64,000 nt of DNA from Shewanella oncorhynchi (GTDB lineage Bacteria; Pseudomonadota; Gammaproteobacteria; Enterobacterales; Shewanellaceae). This document shows, in pieces, positions 29,804-39,080 of the stretch. The stretch is taken from positions 1 to 64,000 of the forward strand of contig NZ_JABAEB010000004.1 in assembly GCF_012584455.1 (NCBI RefSeq), written 5' to 3'. Numbering within the stretch: the stretch's first letter is position 1; the number at the start of each line of letters is the position of its first letter. A model generated the notes under the pieces. That model saw only the letters and a program-made list of their open reading frames with translations. It was not told the DNA's origin and ran no database searches. Both the position numbers and the translations under genes were made by a program.

Positions 29804-30391
29804 TATATTTAAACAGTCAAAATTAAATAATCAGAAATAGCATTTGATTAGTTTTTATTCTTTACAACATTTCATTCCATAATTTTACTTCTAGCTTACT
29901 GACGCGGTGTAAAAATATCACCATACAAAATTAAACCGCATGAAAACCCTTATTGATAACACTCCTCAATCATCCAATCTAAAATATATGGAATGACAAA
30001 CCATATCGTTATTAATTTTTACTTTTTCACATAAAATAGTTTCAAACTATTATTGAAAACAACAAAATTAAAACACAATAAAACAAAATATTAGCAACAA
30101 TAAAAAAACACAAAGAACCAATAATAAAAACAAAAAGCCAAATAAAAAACAAAACCCTCAGATTAAAACCTTATCTGCCACCGATTACACACACACCCTA
30201 CTTATATCTGCATTTTAAAAAGAGAGTAAATAACAAATTTTAAACAAAACTCCAGCATAACCAATGTTGCACTTGTTATTTTCTTGTGGTTATATCCTGA
30301 ACTCAATTAAATGAGAGCTTAATTCTTTACATAAGTAACCATTTAAGAAAAATAAAAAATAAACATACAACATGTGTTAAGGGAGAATAAA
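29804..30391. other. Very AT-rich region upstream of the TonB receptor
   Basis: About 590 bases with long A-rich runs and no coding sequence. The base composition is far more AT-rich than its neighbours. A perfect 17-base palindrome (AATAGTTT-C-AAACTATT) lies at 30035-30051. No Fur-type box is convincing. It must contain the receptor promoter, and its composition suggests binding by H-NS-like or other AT-preferring proteins. Confidence 0.6.
30035..30051. promoter_or_regulatory. Palindrome upstream of the TonB receptor
   Basis: The arms AATAGTTT and AAACTATT are perfectly complementary around one central base. It sits 340 bases upstream of the receptor start. It may be an operator, although in such AT-rich sequence chance palindromes are common. 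Confidence 0.35.
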
Positions 30392-33010
30392 ATGCGTGCA
30401 AATTCTACATTAGCCAAAGCCGTTCGCTTTGCATTAATAAGCGGAGCAGCTACTGCCGCGTTAACCACTTCGATAGTATATGCAGCTGAAGATGGTGCCA
30501 AAGTTGAACGTATTGAAGTAACAGGTTCACGTATTAAGCGTACCGACATGGAGGGCTCATCACCAGTTACAACTATCAGTGCATCCGATATTGAGAAAAC
30601 GGGTGAAATGTCTGTTGCTGATGTATTACGTAGAAGTAATTTAAACAGCTTCGGGTCTACTTCAGAACGTTCAGGTAGTAGTGCTCAATCACAAGCGACA
30701 ATTAACCTCCGCGGTGCGGGTTCAGATCGTACTTTAGTACTGTTAAATGGCAAGCGTATGCCTGGCTCTCCTACGCTAGGTGGCACCGCTGTCAACCTTA
30801 ATACTATCCCAACTGCTGCAATTGAAAGAATTGAGGTATTAACTGATGGAGCTTCCGCAGTATATGGCTCAGATGCCGTTGCAGGTGTAGTCAATATTAT
30901 TCTTAAAAAAGGCTTTGAAGGCCTTGAAGTTTCAGCTACAAGCTCACAACCAGAGCAAGACGGTGGTGAAGAATGGAAAACACAAATTGTGGGTGGTACT
31001 GTTGGTGAAAAAGGCAGTGTAACTTTCTCTTTTGAACACTTAAACCGCGAAATCATTTATCAACGTGATCGTTGGTTTTCAAGTTCTTCCAATATCCTAG
31101 CACCAAAATTTGACGATACCACTGGCGTTTCAACTTATGCTCGTAATTTCCTAGATGGAAAAACAGGCCAATTTAAACCTATGACGGCTTGTGATAACCC
31201 TAAGATGGTTGGTGGTGGACATATCTATGATGCTGGCGATGGTGACTATGTTTGTGGTTACGATTTTACAGCAGAAGCTGCTGACCATGCTGCACGTTCC
31301 TATACTGCTGGCTATGTAAATGGAGAATATGAACTTTCTGATGAAATCGTATTTCAAGGCTTAGGTCTATTCTCTCGCAATGAAACTTTCGGTCGATATG
31401 CTCCGGCAGCAGGCTGGTTTAATGTCGCTCCAGGTCAAGTTGAAGTAAAAAATTATGATGCTAATGGGAAATACACTGGCAACAGTTTAAACGAAAATGC
31501 TGGGCGAGCTTATTATCGCTTCACAGATGTTGGTACTCGTGATGCAAAAACTGTCGATTACAGCACCGATATTCAATTGGGTTTAGTTGGCACGCATGAC
31601 AGCTTTGGTTGGGACTTCACATACCATTACAATTTAGCTGAAAACAGTAACTATGGTACTGGATATGTACACAGACCTACGGTTGAAAGATATGTGAAAG
31701 ATGGTATTTTCAACTTTGGTCCTGAAGGAAATAGTGCATCTGTCATAGCAGATATGACTCACGAAACCCTCAAGCAAGACATAATGGAGTTCCAAAGTAT
31801 TAATGCTGGTGTGAACTTTGAAGCCATTGAATTACCTGCTGGTAGCATTGGTTGGTACATAGGAACTGAAGCACTCCAATACAAGTATGAAGCTAACGTT
31901 GATGCGCAAACCGCTGCTGGTGACGTTATTGGTTCATCAGGTAATGGCTCTTCAGGTGACCGTGATGTCTATGCACTGTTCGCTGAATCAATTATCCCTG
32001 TAACCGAAGATTTAGAATTAAACTTAGCTTATCGCTACGATAACTACTCTGACTTTGGCTCTGCAACAACACCAAAAGTCGCTCTAAGATATCAAGTCTT
32101 AGATGATGTTGTATTCAGAGCATCTTGGGGTCAAGGTTTCCGCGCTCCATCATTATCAGATCTACTTGCAGCAGATTCTTTCAGTGCAGATACAGCAACG
32201 GATTACCATTACTGTGATGTGCTAGGCACGAATGTAGCTGACTGTAAAGCCAAACAATATGATGTGACTCGTACTGCGAATAGCGAATTACAACCAGAAA
32301 CATCAGATTTCTACAACTTAGGACTAGTATGGGATATCACAGATAAACTGAGTAGTAAAGTTGAGTATTACAGCTTAGATATCAAAGATGTTATTACTTT
32401 TGTCTCTTTAGACTCACTATTAAAAGAAGAACAAAAAGTTGGTTACGGTAACTTAAGCCGCGGTGAAATCAAACGCGTAGGCGATAATCCGAATGGCAAG
32501 TTATTATCAGCAACGACACCTAAAGCAAATGGCAACGGTTTTGATACTTCTGGTGTTGACTTCAATCTAACATATAGTGGATTTGAAACAGCTATTGGCG
32601 ACTTTAGCAGCTCGTACGATCTAACTTATATTCTTTCTTATAATGAGGAAGAATATTTTGATGGCCCAGTTAACGATAAAATTGGCCGTAATGGTATGCC
32701 TGAGTTCAGATTTACTTGGGTTATCGACTGGAGCTATGGCGATCACTCTGCATCTATATTAACGCAATATATTGATGGCCAATCAGAAAAGACAGATCCA
32801 AATACATACGCCCAAGTTGGAAGCTTGTCTTCGCAAACAACTTTCGACATTAGCTATGGCTATGCTACACCATGGGAAGGCAAAATTAGTTTGGGTATTC
32901 GCAACTTAACTAATGAAGATCCAGTTTTAGATTCGGACCTTAAATATGATGCTTCTCTGTACAGCTTATATGGCCGTACATTTACGGCAACGTATACACA
33001 GAAATTCTAA
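30392..33010 (+). CDS. TonB-dependent outer-membrane receptor
   Basis: 872 residues. A signal peptide (about 1-29, ending VYA) precedes a TonB-box-like stretch (VERIEVTGSRI), a plug domain (about 45-170; ends VEVLTDGASAVYGSDAVAGVVNIILKK in outline) and a 22-strand-type barrel ending TATYTQKF with the usual terminal Phe. It imports a large substrate such as a siderophore, vitamin, sugar or peptide by proton-motive force. The plug style (GSRIKR, GASAVYGSDA) is common in carbohydrate or peptide receptors of Shewanella and Xanthomonas. ATG 30392 is chosen because GGGAG lies 6 bases upstream. A GTG lies 18 bases earlier. Confidence 0.9.
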   Translation: MRANSTLAKAVRFALISGAATAALTTSIVYAAEDGAKVERIEVTGSRIKRTDMEGSSPVTTISASDIEKTGEMSVADVLRRSNLNSFGSTSERSGSSAQSQATINLRGAGSDRTLVLLNGKRMPGSPTLGGTAVNLNTIPTAAIERIEVLTDGASAVYGSDAVAGVVNIILKKGFEGLEVSATSSQPEQDGGEEWKTQIVGGTVGEKGSVTFSFEHLNREIIYQRDRWFSSSSNILAPKFDDTTGVSTYARNFLDGKTGQFKPMTACDNPKMVGGGHIYDAGDGDYVCGYDFTAEAADHAARSYTAGYVNGEYELSDEIVFQGLGLFSRNETFGRYAPAAGWFNVAPGQVEVKNYDANGKYTGNSLNENAGRAYYRFTDVGTRDAKTVDYSTDIQLGLVGTHDSFGWDFTYHYNLAENSNYGTGYVHRPTVERYVKDGIFNFGPEGNSASVIADMTHETLKQDIMEFQSINAGVNFEAIELPAGSIGWYIGTEALQYKYEANVDAQTAAGDVIGSSGNGSSGDRDVYALFAESIIPVTEDLELNLAYRYDNYSDFGSATTPKVALRYQVLDDVVFRASWGQGFRAPSLSDLLAADSFSADTATDYHYCDVLGTNVADCKAKQYDVTRTANSELQPETSDFYNLGLVWDITDKLSSKVEYYSLDIKDVITFVSLDSLLKEEQKVGYGNLSRGEIKRVGDNPNGKLLSATTPKANGNGFDTSGVDFNLTYSGFETAIGDFSSSYDLTYILSYNEEEYFDGPVNDKIGRNGMPEFRFTWVIDWSYGDHSASILTQYIDGQSEKTDPNTYAQVGSLSSQTTFDISYGYATPWEGKISLGIRNLTNEDPVLDSDLKYDASLYSLYGRTFTATYTQKF

Positions 33011-33040
33011 TCTCGCATTTATTAGTTAGAACCTAATCAA

Positions 33041-33066
33041 AAAACGGCATCTTCGGATGCCGTTTT
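33041..33066 (+). terminator. Terminator of the TonB receptor gene
   Basis: An 11-base stem (AAAACGGCATC / GATGCCGTTTT) is closed by a TTCG tetraloop and followed by T-rich sequence. Confidence 0.92.
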
Positions 33067-33110
33067 TATTTACTTCATTATTTACACATCATAGTAAACC
33101 GACATAAAAA

Positions 33111-33131
33111 TGCCCAGCTACCTGCTGGGCA
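33111..33131 (-). terminator. Terminator of focA
   Basis: An 8-base stem (TGCCCAGC / GCTGGGCA) around a 5-base loop is followed on the minus strand by TTTTT. It lies about 30 bases after the focA stop. Confidence 0.85.
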
Positions 33132-33162
33132 CTTTCACTTCAGACTGATAATTAAAGACGTT

Positions 33163-34158
33163 TTAGGAATGTTTAGTCAGCTTAATCTCACTCTGATGCT
33201 GAGGTTTTTCAGTATGTGAATGTGGTGCAGAAAAATGTTCATGATGAGCTTTGTGTGGTTCAGCCAAGGTTACTTTACCCTGCTCTATCCACCAATAACC
33301 TAAACCAACAATCACACCGCCACCGACAATATTGCCTAAGGTTACAGGTATTAAATTATTGAATATAAAGTTTGCCACGGTTAAATCGGCAAATTGTGCT
33401 TGAGTAACCCCTAAAGACACGAAGAACTCTGGGCTGGCGATAGATTGGATCATCATGCCCATAGGCACCATAAATAAGTTAGCGATACTGTGTTCAAAGC
33501 CACTACTAACGAACATAGCCACAGGTAAAATTAACAGTAACGATTTCGTCAGTACATCACGACTAGCAAAGGTCATCCACACACCTAAACACACCAACAT
33601 GTTACATAAAATGCCTAAACTAAAGGCTTGGACCCAAGTATGGTGCAGTTTGTGCTGTGCCACTTTAAGGGCATTTAATCCCCAGTTACCACCATCGAGA
33701 TCATACATACCTGCGGCAGTGATCAAGCAAACCATCAACATAGCGCCGACAAAATTGCCGGCATACACGCGGCACCAACATTTGAGTAATTCAGCGCCAG
33801 TAACCTGTTTTTGTGCCCAGGCGACGGTACTGAGCACAGAACTGGTGAACAGTTCTCCACCGCAAACAACCACTAAGATTAAACCTAAACTAAAGGCTAT
33901 TCCGCCAACGAAACGAACTAAACCCCAAGACGCATCGCCTGCGCCAGTGGTTACGGTTAAATAAAAAACAAAGGCTAAAGCGATAAATGCGCCAGCAAAC
34001 ACGGCTAAGCCAAAGGACTGCCAAGGTGCTTTAACCACTTTGCTTGTCCCGTAAATTTCAGCCTGATTGTAACAACTAAAATGAGCTGAAACCTGTGGCG
34101 CTTCATGTGCGCTGTTTGTCACAGTTGGAACTGATGACGATGGATTTGGGCTTTTCAT
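33163..34158 (-). CDS. focA: Formate channel/transporter FocA (FNT family)
   Basis: 331 residues, longer than E. coli FocA (285). About 45 N-terminal hydrophilic residues precede six membrane helices typical of the formate/nitrite transporter family, including GGELFTSS and the SSGFEHSIANLFMVP helix break carrying the conserved His. A C-terminal tail of about 34 residues holds eight histidines. It moves formate made by PflB across the inner membrane. Unlike E. coli, where focA precedes pflB in one operon, it is divergent from pflB. A PdhR-like palindrome lies about 240 bases upstream. Confidence 0.92.
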   Translation of the reverse strand: MKSPNPSSSVPTVTNSAHEAPQVSAHFSCYNQAEIYGTSKVVKAPWQSFGLAVFAGAFIALAFVFYLTVTTGAGDASWGLVRFVGGIAFSLGLILVVVCGGELFTSSVLSTVAWAQKQVTGAELLKCWCRVYAGNFVGAMLMVCLITAAGMYDLDGGNWGLNALKVAQHKLHHTWVQAFSLGILCNMLVCLGVWMTFASRDVLTKSLLLILPVAMFVSSGFEHSIANLFMVPMGMMIQSIASPEFFVSLGVTQAQFADLTVANFIFNNLIPVTLGNIVGGGVIVGLGYWWIEQGKVTLAEPHKAHHEHFSAPHSHTEKPQHQSEIKLTKHS

Positions 34159-34394
34159 TGCATAACTCCAACTTCAGATAAACAAACTTGAACGCGTAGC
34201 ATAGGTATCTCCAGCAGCGCCATTGCGCAGATAACACGAATCAAAACCGAGATAATGATTTGCTTAAATGATGATTCACTAAAGTCTCGCTTTGTATCAT
34301 ACAACGCGCTTATGCTGTGAAGCAGATATTGCTAAAGCGTGATGCTATTCACACCCAAAATGTGAAAACTTTGAAGCCAAAAACACAAAAGGTT

Positions 34395-34411
34395 AATTGG
34401 TCTTACCATGA
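34395..34411. promoter_or_regulatory. PdhR-like operator upstream of focA (imperfect)
   Basis: AATTGGTCTTACCATGA shares its first 14 bases with the perfect palindrome upstream of pflB. The inner TGGT-N3-ACCA core of the PdhR operator is intact and only the outer right arm deviates. It is about 240 bases upstream of the focA start codon. Confidence 0.55.
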
Positions 34412-34749
34412 CAGCCCGATTTTCATCGCGAGAATGTGGCTTAATTAAGATGGTATACAATGCATATCCTGCACGTTTCCATCTCATATTTAGCGAACTA
34501 ACGCTTAAATTAATGCGCTATAGATTCAAGCAAACCTCAGCAATGACACATTAAATGACCAATAGCTTGATGCGTGTATCTCAGTATTCATTAAATTGAA
34601 CCGATACTTTAGCATTTACAGTTTAGTCCAACAGCAAGTAACAAGTTGCCTGCATCATAGCCAACTACTGTATTTAGCCACTCTTTAACCCTTCCTGAAT
34701 GATTTAAGCATTGCATGCTTTATTTGATGGCGTTATGACATGCCGTCTC

Positions 34750-34854
34750 CTAAATCGACACTAAGTTAGCAAATAAAAATAAATTAATACAAATAGCTAA
34801 CATCAAACTTATTTTTAATATCATAACCACTGCGCCTACTGTGACAGCTCCCAT
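34750..34854 (-). CDS. Possible 34-residue hydrophobic small protein
   Basis: The frame from ATG 34854 encodes 34 residues, beginning MGAVTVGAVVMILKIS and containing one membrane-helix-length hydrophobic stretch. A nested stem-loop (34881-34957) lies just upstream in the transcribed direction. GGGAG is about 13 bases before the ATG, which is too far to be ideal. The frame stays open upstream, but that part does not look like protein. I list it as a candidate only. It resembles small membrane proteins or hydrophobic toxins in general character, with no family recognised. Confidence 0.25.
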   Translation of the reverse strand: MGAVTVGAVVMILKISLMLAICINLFLFANLVSI

Positions 34855-34880
34855 TATCGAGCCGTGACTCCCACCAATCA

Positions 34881-34957
34881 AAATCAGCCTATACGAGGAT
34901 AGATTTATCCTCGCTAAAGGTGGACAGTAAATGGGAACAATATAGGCAGGCTGATTT
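34881..34957. other. Nested inverted repeats in the focA-pflB intergenic region
   Basis: An outer 10-base stem pairs 34881-34890 (AAATCAGCCT) with 34948-34957 (AGGCTGATTT). Inside it, an 8-base hairpin with a GATT loop pairs 34894-34901 (CGAGGATA) with 34906-34913 (TATCCTCG). This could be an RNA structure on either strand. Neither end shows a strong T-tract. Confidence 0.6.
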
Positions 34958-35120
34958 AAGAGATAATGGGGTTCAGATGTCACACCAACTTAAAAAGCGT
35001 GCCGTATTCCCTATTGTGGTAAAAAAATGCTACCTAGCTAGCAAATTTGGGATTAACAGAGCATAAACCAAGCCGTTTAAGATGCGATAGCGACAGACCT
35101 ATGTTAATATGTTTATGGAC

Positions 35121-35137
35121 AATTGGTCTTACCAATT
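35121..35137. promoter_or_regulatory. PdhR-type operator upstream of pflB (perfect palindrome)
   Basis: AATTGGTCTTACCAATT matches the PdhR/LldR-type operator AATTGGT-N3-ACCAATT exactly, with perfect 7-base arms. It lies about 230 bases upstream of pflB. PdhR is a pyruvate-responsive GntR repressor in enterobacteria, so pyruvate control of pflBA is a reasonable inference. Confidence 0.7.
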
Positions 35138-35364
35138 ATAAAGATTTATCAGTAGCCGATAATCAAAGTAAGCGAATATTTGTCATCTTATCGGGTATCA
35201 ATAGACAGACTTTTGGAGTGACGAGCGCTTCAAAATCCAGTTCCCATCATAGGGCGTCATCATGAAGGGAGCTTTATTTCAGGAATTAGCTATTGGCTTA
35301 TACTCAGCATTGCTTAACGCTGATCGCCAATAACCTTTTATCTCAACCAGAAGGTATTAGTACG

Positions 35365-37647
35365 ATGACCGACAAAACTGAACTGTTTGCCAACGCATGG
35401 GAAGGCTTTACTCCTGGCGATTGGAAATCTGAAGTCAATGTACGTGACTTTATCCAACAAAACTACGCGCCTTTTGAAGGCGACGAGTCCTTCCTCGCCG
35501 GTGCCACCGAAGCGACCACAAAATTGTGGGATAAAGTCATGGAAGGCATCAAACAGGAAAACCGTACCCACGCGCCTGTTGATTTCGACACTAAGATGGT
35601 TTCAACCATCACTTCCCACGACGCTGGCTATATCAACAAAGAATTAGAAACTATCGTTGGCTTACAAACAGACGCGCCGCTAAAACGCGCTATGTTGCCT
35701 AACGGTGGTATTCGTATGGTGGAAAGCTCATGCGCCGCCTACGATCGTGTACTGGATGAAGATGTTAAATACGTTTATTCAGAACTGCGCAAAACCCATA
35801 ACCAAGGTGTGTTCGATGTTTACACCCCCGAAATTATGGCCTGTCGTAAATCAGGTATTTTAACGGGCTTGCCCGATGCTTATGGCCGTGGCCGTATCAT
35901 TGGTGACTATCGCCGTGTGGCACTTTACGGTATCGATTACCTTATGAAAGATAAGTTTGCCCAATTTAGCTCACTGCAAGCGCAGTTCGAAGCGGGTGAA
36001 GAGTTATCTAACGTTATCCAATTACGTGAAGAAATTGCCGAGCAACACCGTGCATTAGGCCAAATGAAGAAAATGGCTGCCAAGTATGGCTTCGATATTT
36101 CTCGTCCAGCGACCAATGCACAAGAAGCGATCCAATGGACTTACTTCGGCTATTTAGCTGCAGTGAAGAGCCAAAATGGCGCTGCCATGTCATTAGGTCG
36201 TACCTCTTCATTCCTCGACATCTATATTGAACGTGATCTGAAAAATGGCACCTTAACTGAGCAACAAGCTCAGGAAATGGTTGACCATTTCGTGATGAAA
36301 TTGCGTATGGTGCGTTTCCTACGTACCCCTGAATACGACGAATTGTTCTCAGGCGACCCAATTTGGGCGACGGAGTCAATTGGCGGTATGGGCTTAGATG
36401 GCCGTACGTTAGTGACGAAATCAAGCTTCCGTTTCTTGAACACCCTTTACACTATGGGTCCAAGTCCTGAGCCAAACATCACGGTATTATGGTCAGATAA
36501 ACTGCCAATCGGTTTCAAAAAATATTGCGCCAAAGTGTCTATCGACACTAGCTCAATCCAATACGAAAACGATGACTTAATGCGTCCTGATTTCCAATCA
36601 GACGACTATGCAATCGCCTGTTGTGTGAGCCCTATGGTTGTGGGTAAACACATGCAGTTCTTCGGTGCTCGCGCTAACTTAGCGAAAACCATGCTGTATG
36701 CGATTAACGGCGGCGTAGACGAAAAACTGAAAATCCAAATTGCCCCTAAAGCAGACATGATCACAGACGAAGTGCTCAACTTTGATGATGTGATGAATCG
36801 CTTAGACGGTTTAATGGATTGGTTAGCGACTCAATATGTCACTGCACTGAACTCAATCCACTACATGCACGATAAGTACTCTTACGAAGCCGCGCTTATG
36901 GCGCTGCACGACAGAGACGTACGTCGCACTATGGCTTGTGGTATTGCGGGTTTATCTATCGCAGCCGACTCACTGTCTGCCATCAAATACGCCACCGTAA
37001 AACCGGTTCGTGATGAAAACGGCATAGCAGTTGATTTCGATATCAGCGGTGACTATCCAAAATTTGGTAACAACGACCCACGTGTAGATGATATCGCCTG
37101 TGACTTAGTTGAACGTTTTATGGCGAAAATTCGTGACCGAAAAATGTATCGCAATGCGATCCCAACGCAGTCAATTCTGACCATCACCTCAAACGTGGTT
37201 TATGGTAAGAAAACCGGTAACACACCAGATGGTCGTCGTTCAGGTGCGCCATTTGCACCGGGTGCAAACCCTATGCATGGCCGTGATGAAAAAGGCGCAA
37301 TCGCTTCTTTAACCTCAGTGGCAAAACTCCCATTTGCCCACGCTCAAGACGGTATTTCTTATACCTTCTCAATCGTGCCAAATGCGCTGGGTAAAGATGA
37401 TGATGCTCGCCGTACCAACTTAGCGGCATTGATGGACGGATACTTCGACCACAATGACAAAAAAGAAGGTGGCCAACACTTGAACGTCAACGTGATGAAC
37501 CGCGAGATGCTCGAAGATGCCGTTAAGCATCCAGACAAGTATCCACAGCTGACCATTCGTGTTTCTGGCTATGCAGTGCGCTTCAACTCACTGACGCCAG
37601 AGCAGCAACAAGATGTGATCACGCGTACATTCACAAAAGGTCTGTAA
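35365..37647 (+). CDS. pflB: Formate acetyltransferase (pyruvate formate-lyase)
   Basis: 760 residues, the same length as E. coli PflB. It is a glycyl-radical enzyme turning pyruvate and CoA into formate and acetyl-CoA in anaerobic metabolism. Catalytic Cys419-Cys420 lie in AIACCVSPM, and the radical Gly735 in RVSGYAVRF near the C-terminus. ATG 35365 is chosen over an in-frame start 72 bases upstream, because [15 protein letters not shown] matches the family start and AAGG precedes it. pflA follows 63 bases later. Confidence 0.97.
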   Translation: MTDKTELFANAWEGFTPGDWKSEVNVRDFIQQNYAPFEGDESFLAGATEATTKLWDKVMEGIKQENRTHAPVDFDTKMVSTITSHDAGYINKELETIVGLQTDAPLKRAMLPNGGIRMVESSCAAYDRVLDEDVKYVYSELRKTHNQGVFDVYTPEIMACRKSGILTGLPDAYGRGRIIGDYRRVALYGIDYLMKDKFAQFSSLQAQFEAGEELSNVIQLREEIAEQHRALGQMKKMAAKYGFDISRPATNAQEAIQWTYFGYLAAVKSQNGAAMSLGRTSSFLDIYIERDLKNGTLTEQQAQEMVDHFVMKLRMVRFLRTPEYDELFSGDPIWATESIGGMGLDGRTLVTKSSFRFLNTLYTMGPSPEPNITVLWSDKLPIGFKKYCAKVSIDTSSIQYENDDLMRPDFQSDDYAIACCVSPMVVGKHMQFFGARANLAKTMLYAINGGVDEKLKIQIAPKADMITDEVLNFDDVMNRLDGLMDWLATQYVTALNSIHYMHDKYSYEAALMALHDRDVRRTMACGIAGLSIAADSLSAIKYATVKPVRDENGIAVDFDISGDYPKFGNNDPRVDDIACDLVERFMAKIRDRKMYRNAIPTQSILTITSNVVYGKKTGNTPDGRRSGAPFAPGANPMHGRDEKGAIASLTSVAKLPFAHAQDGISYTFSIVPNALGKDDDARRTNLAALMDGYFDHNDKKEGGQHLNVNVMNREMLEDAVKHPDKYPQLTIRVSGYAVRFNSLTPEQQQDVITRTFTKGL

Positions 37648-37710
37648 GCTAAATTAGTCAAGGCTGTAGTACACTGTGCTACAGCCTCACTTATTTTAAC
37701 AGGAGTCACA

Positions 37711-38451
37711 ATGGCAGTTATCGGTCGGATCCACTCGGTGGAATCCTTTGGCACAGTAGATGGTCCCGGCATACGGTTTATCACCTTTATGCAGGGCTGT
37801 TTAATGCGCTGCCAATATTGCCACAACCGTGACACTTGGGATCTTGATGGCGGAAAAGAAGTTCTGGTCGATGAGTTAATGAGTCAAATCATCAGCTATC
37901 GGCCTTTTCTCGATGCCAGCAATGGTGGTGTTACGGCCAGTGGTGGTGAAGCCATTTTACAGGCCGAATTTGTCGCCGAATTATTCACAGCCTGTAAGCA
38001 AGAAGGTATTCATACCTGTTTAGATACCAATGGTTTTGTACGTAAGTACACGCCAGTGATTGATGAGTTGCTCGACCACACTGACTTGGTCCTGCTCGAC
38101 ATCAAGCACATGGATGATGAAAAACATATTGAGTTAACCAAAGTCAGCAACCATAGAACATTACAGTTTGCGCAGTATTTAGCAGAGCGTAATCAAGCGA
38201 CGTGGATACGTTATGTCGTAGTGGGCGGATTTACCGACGATGAAGCATCGGCATTACAACTGGCCGAGTTTATCAAGCCCATGAAAAACATTGAAAAGGT
38301 AGAGTTACTACCCTATCACGAATTAGGTAAACATAAGTGGGAAGCCATGGGCGAAAGCTATCAACTCGATGGAATATCCCCCCCGAGTCGAGAAACCATG
38401 GAAAAGATCAAAGCGGTATTTGTCCAACAAGGGATTAACGCGATTTATTAA
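37711..38451 (+). CDS. pflA: Pyruvate formate-lyase-activating enzyme
   Basis: 246 residues, a radical-SAM enzyme that installs the glycyl radical on PflB under anaerobic conditions. The iron-sulfur cluster ligands Cys30, Cys34 and Cys37 form the CxxxCxxC motif in [15 protein letters not shown]-type SAM contacts follow (ASGGEAILQ). AGGAG precedes the ATG. It is in an operon with pflB. Confidence 0.96.
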   Translation: MAVIGRIHSVESFGTVDGPGIRFITFMQGCLMRCQYCHNRDTWDLDGGKEVLVDELMSQIISYRPFLDASNGGVTASGGEAILQAEFVAELFTACKQEGIHTCLDTNGFVRKYTPVIDELLDHTDLVLLDIKHMDDEKHIELTKVSNHRTLQFAQYLAERNQATWIRYVVVGGFTDDEASALQLAEFIKPMKNIEKVELLPYHELGKHKWEAMGESYQLDGISPPSRETMEKIKAVFVQQGINAIY

Positions 38452-38495
38452 TCCACAGTAATAGAAAAGCCAAAACGGATAACCGCGGCAACGGC

Positions 38496-38939
38496 CTAAA
38501 GTTCTTCCCAATAACTGGCATCTAAACGCTCAAAGGCTATTTTTAAAATCAGTGCCATATCGAGGTAACAGGCTTTAGCGCCTAAGGTGTGGCAATTGAT
38601 ACCCATGGACGACAACTTCGCACTCAACTGGTTAATCCAGTCGAACAGCGTTAACGGTAATGGATGGCGGGCTCGCCAGCCTAACCACAGCAGCCCCTGT
38701 AACGGTAAGCTGATAAAAAATAAACCGAGAGTGACAGCTTGGGGCAGAAATGCCCAACCGTGAATATACAGCTGGCTCATGCTCACAAAAATCGCCAGCA
38801 CTGGCATCACCAGTATGGCAAGCTGAGTTGCTCGGACGACCCGATACTCAGGAAAATAAAAACCCAGTTGTCTAACCATAGGCCAAGTCTTCATATACTG
38901 ATGACCATCACCTAAGGTTTTGAGGATCTTAATGCTCAA
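38496..38939 (-). CDS. yfbV: UPF0208 membrane protein (YfbV-like)
   Basis: About 147 residues with two membrane helices. The N-terminal LGDGHQYMKTWP and the order beside ackA-pta match E. coli YfbV. TTG at 38939 is the most likely start, as it gives the family length and N-terminus. ATG codons at 38978 and 39023 would add residues without family similarity. YfbV has been connected with chromosome macrodomain organisation in E. coli, but its function here is unknown. It is divergent from ackA. Confidence 0.75.
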   Translation of the reverse strand: MSIKILKTLGDGHQYMKTWPMVRQLGFYFPEYRVVRATQLAILVMPVLAIFVSMSQLYIHGWAFLPQAVTLGLFFISLPLQGLLWLGWRARHPLPLTLFDWINQLSAKLSSMGINCHTLGAKACYLDMALILKIAFERLDASYWEEL

Positions 38940-39080
38940 TCTTAGACACCAACTACAATGGAATACTGCTCTTACCATAGCACAATCTGGCGAATCGCCC
39001 CAAGACTGATATGGTAAAAACACCGCAGTTCCTCATTATTTTGAATCGTTATATTAAACACAATGGCAAAGGGTTTACAC

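Noticed and set aside
29700..30391. A Fur box before the TonB receptor
   Set aside because: No sequence close to GATAATGATAATCATTATC. The only palindrome (30035-30051) is of a different type.
34348..34366. TTCACA-N7-TGTGAA as a possible CRP site upstream of focA
   Set aside because: The half-sites are in the everted order (CRP needs TGTGA-N6-TCACA), so it does not match.
35262..35333. A 23-codon ORF upstream of pflB ([14 protein letters not shown]...) that could be a leader peptide
   Set aside because: No good ribosome-binding site, no run of regulatory codons, and no terminator/antiterminator between it and pflB. Probably chance.
34159..35364. FNR/EtrA sites expected before pflB and focA
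   Set aside because: I found no TTGAT-N4-ATCAA match. The near hits (for example TTGATGCGTGTATC at about 34567) fail in the second half.
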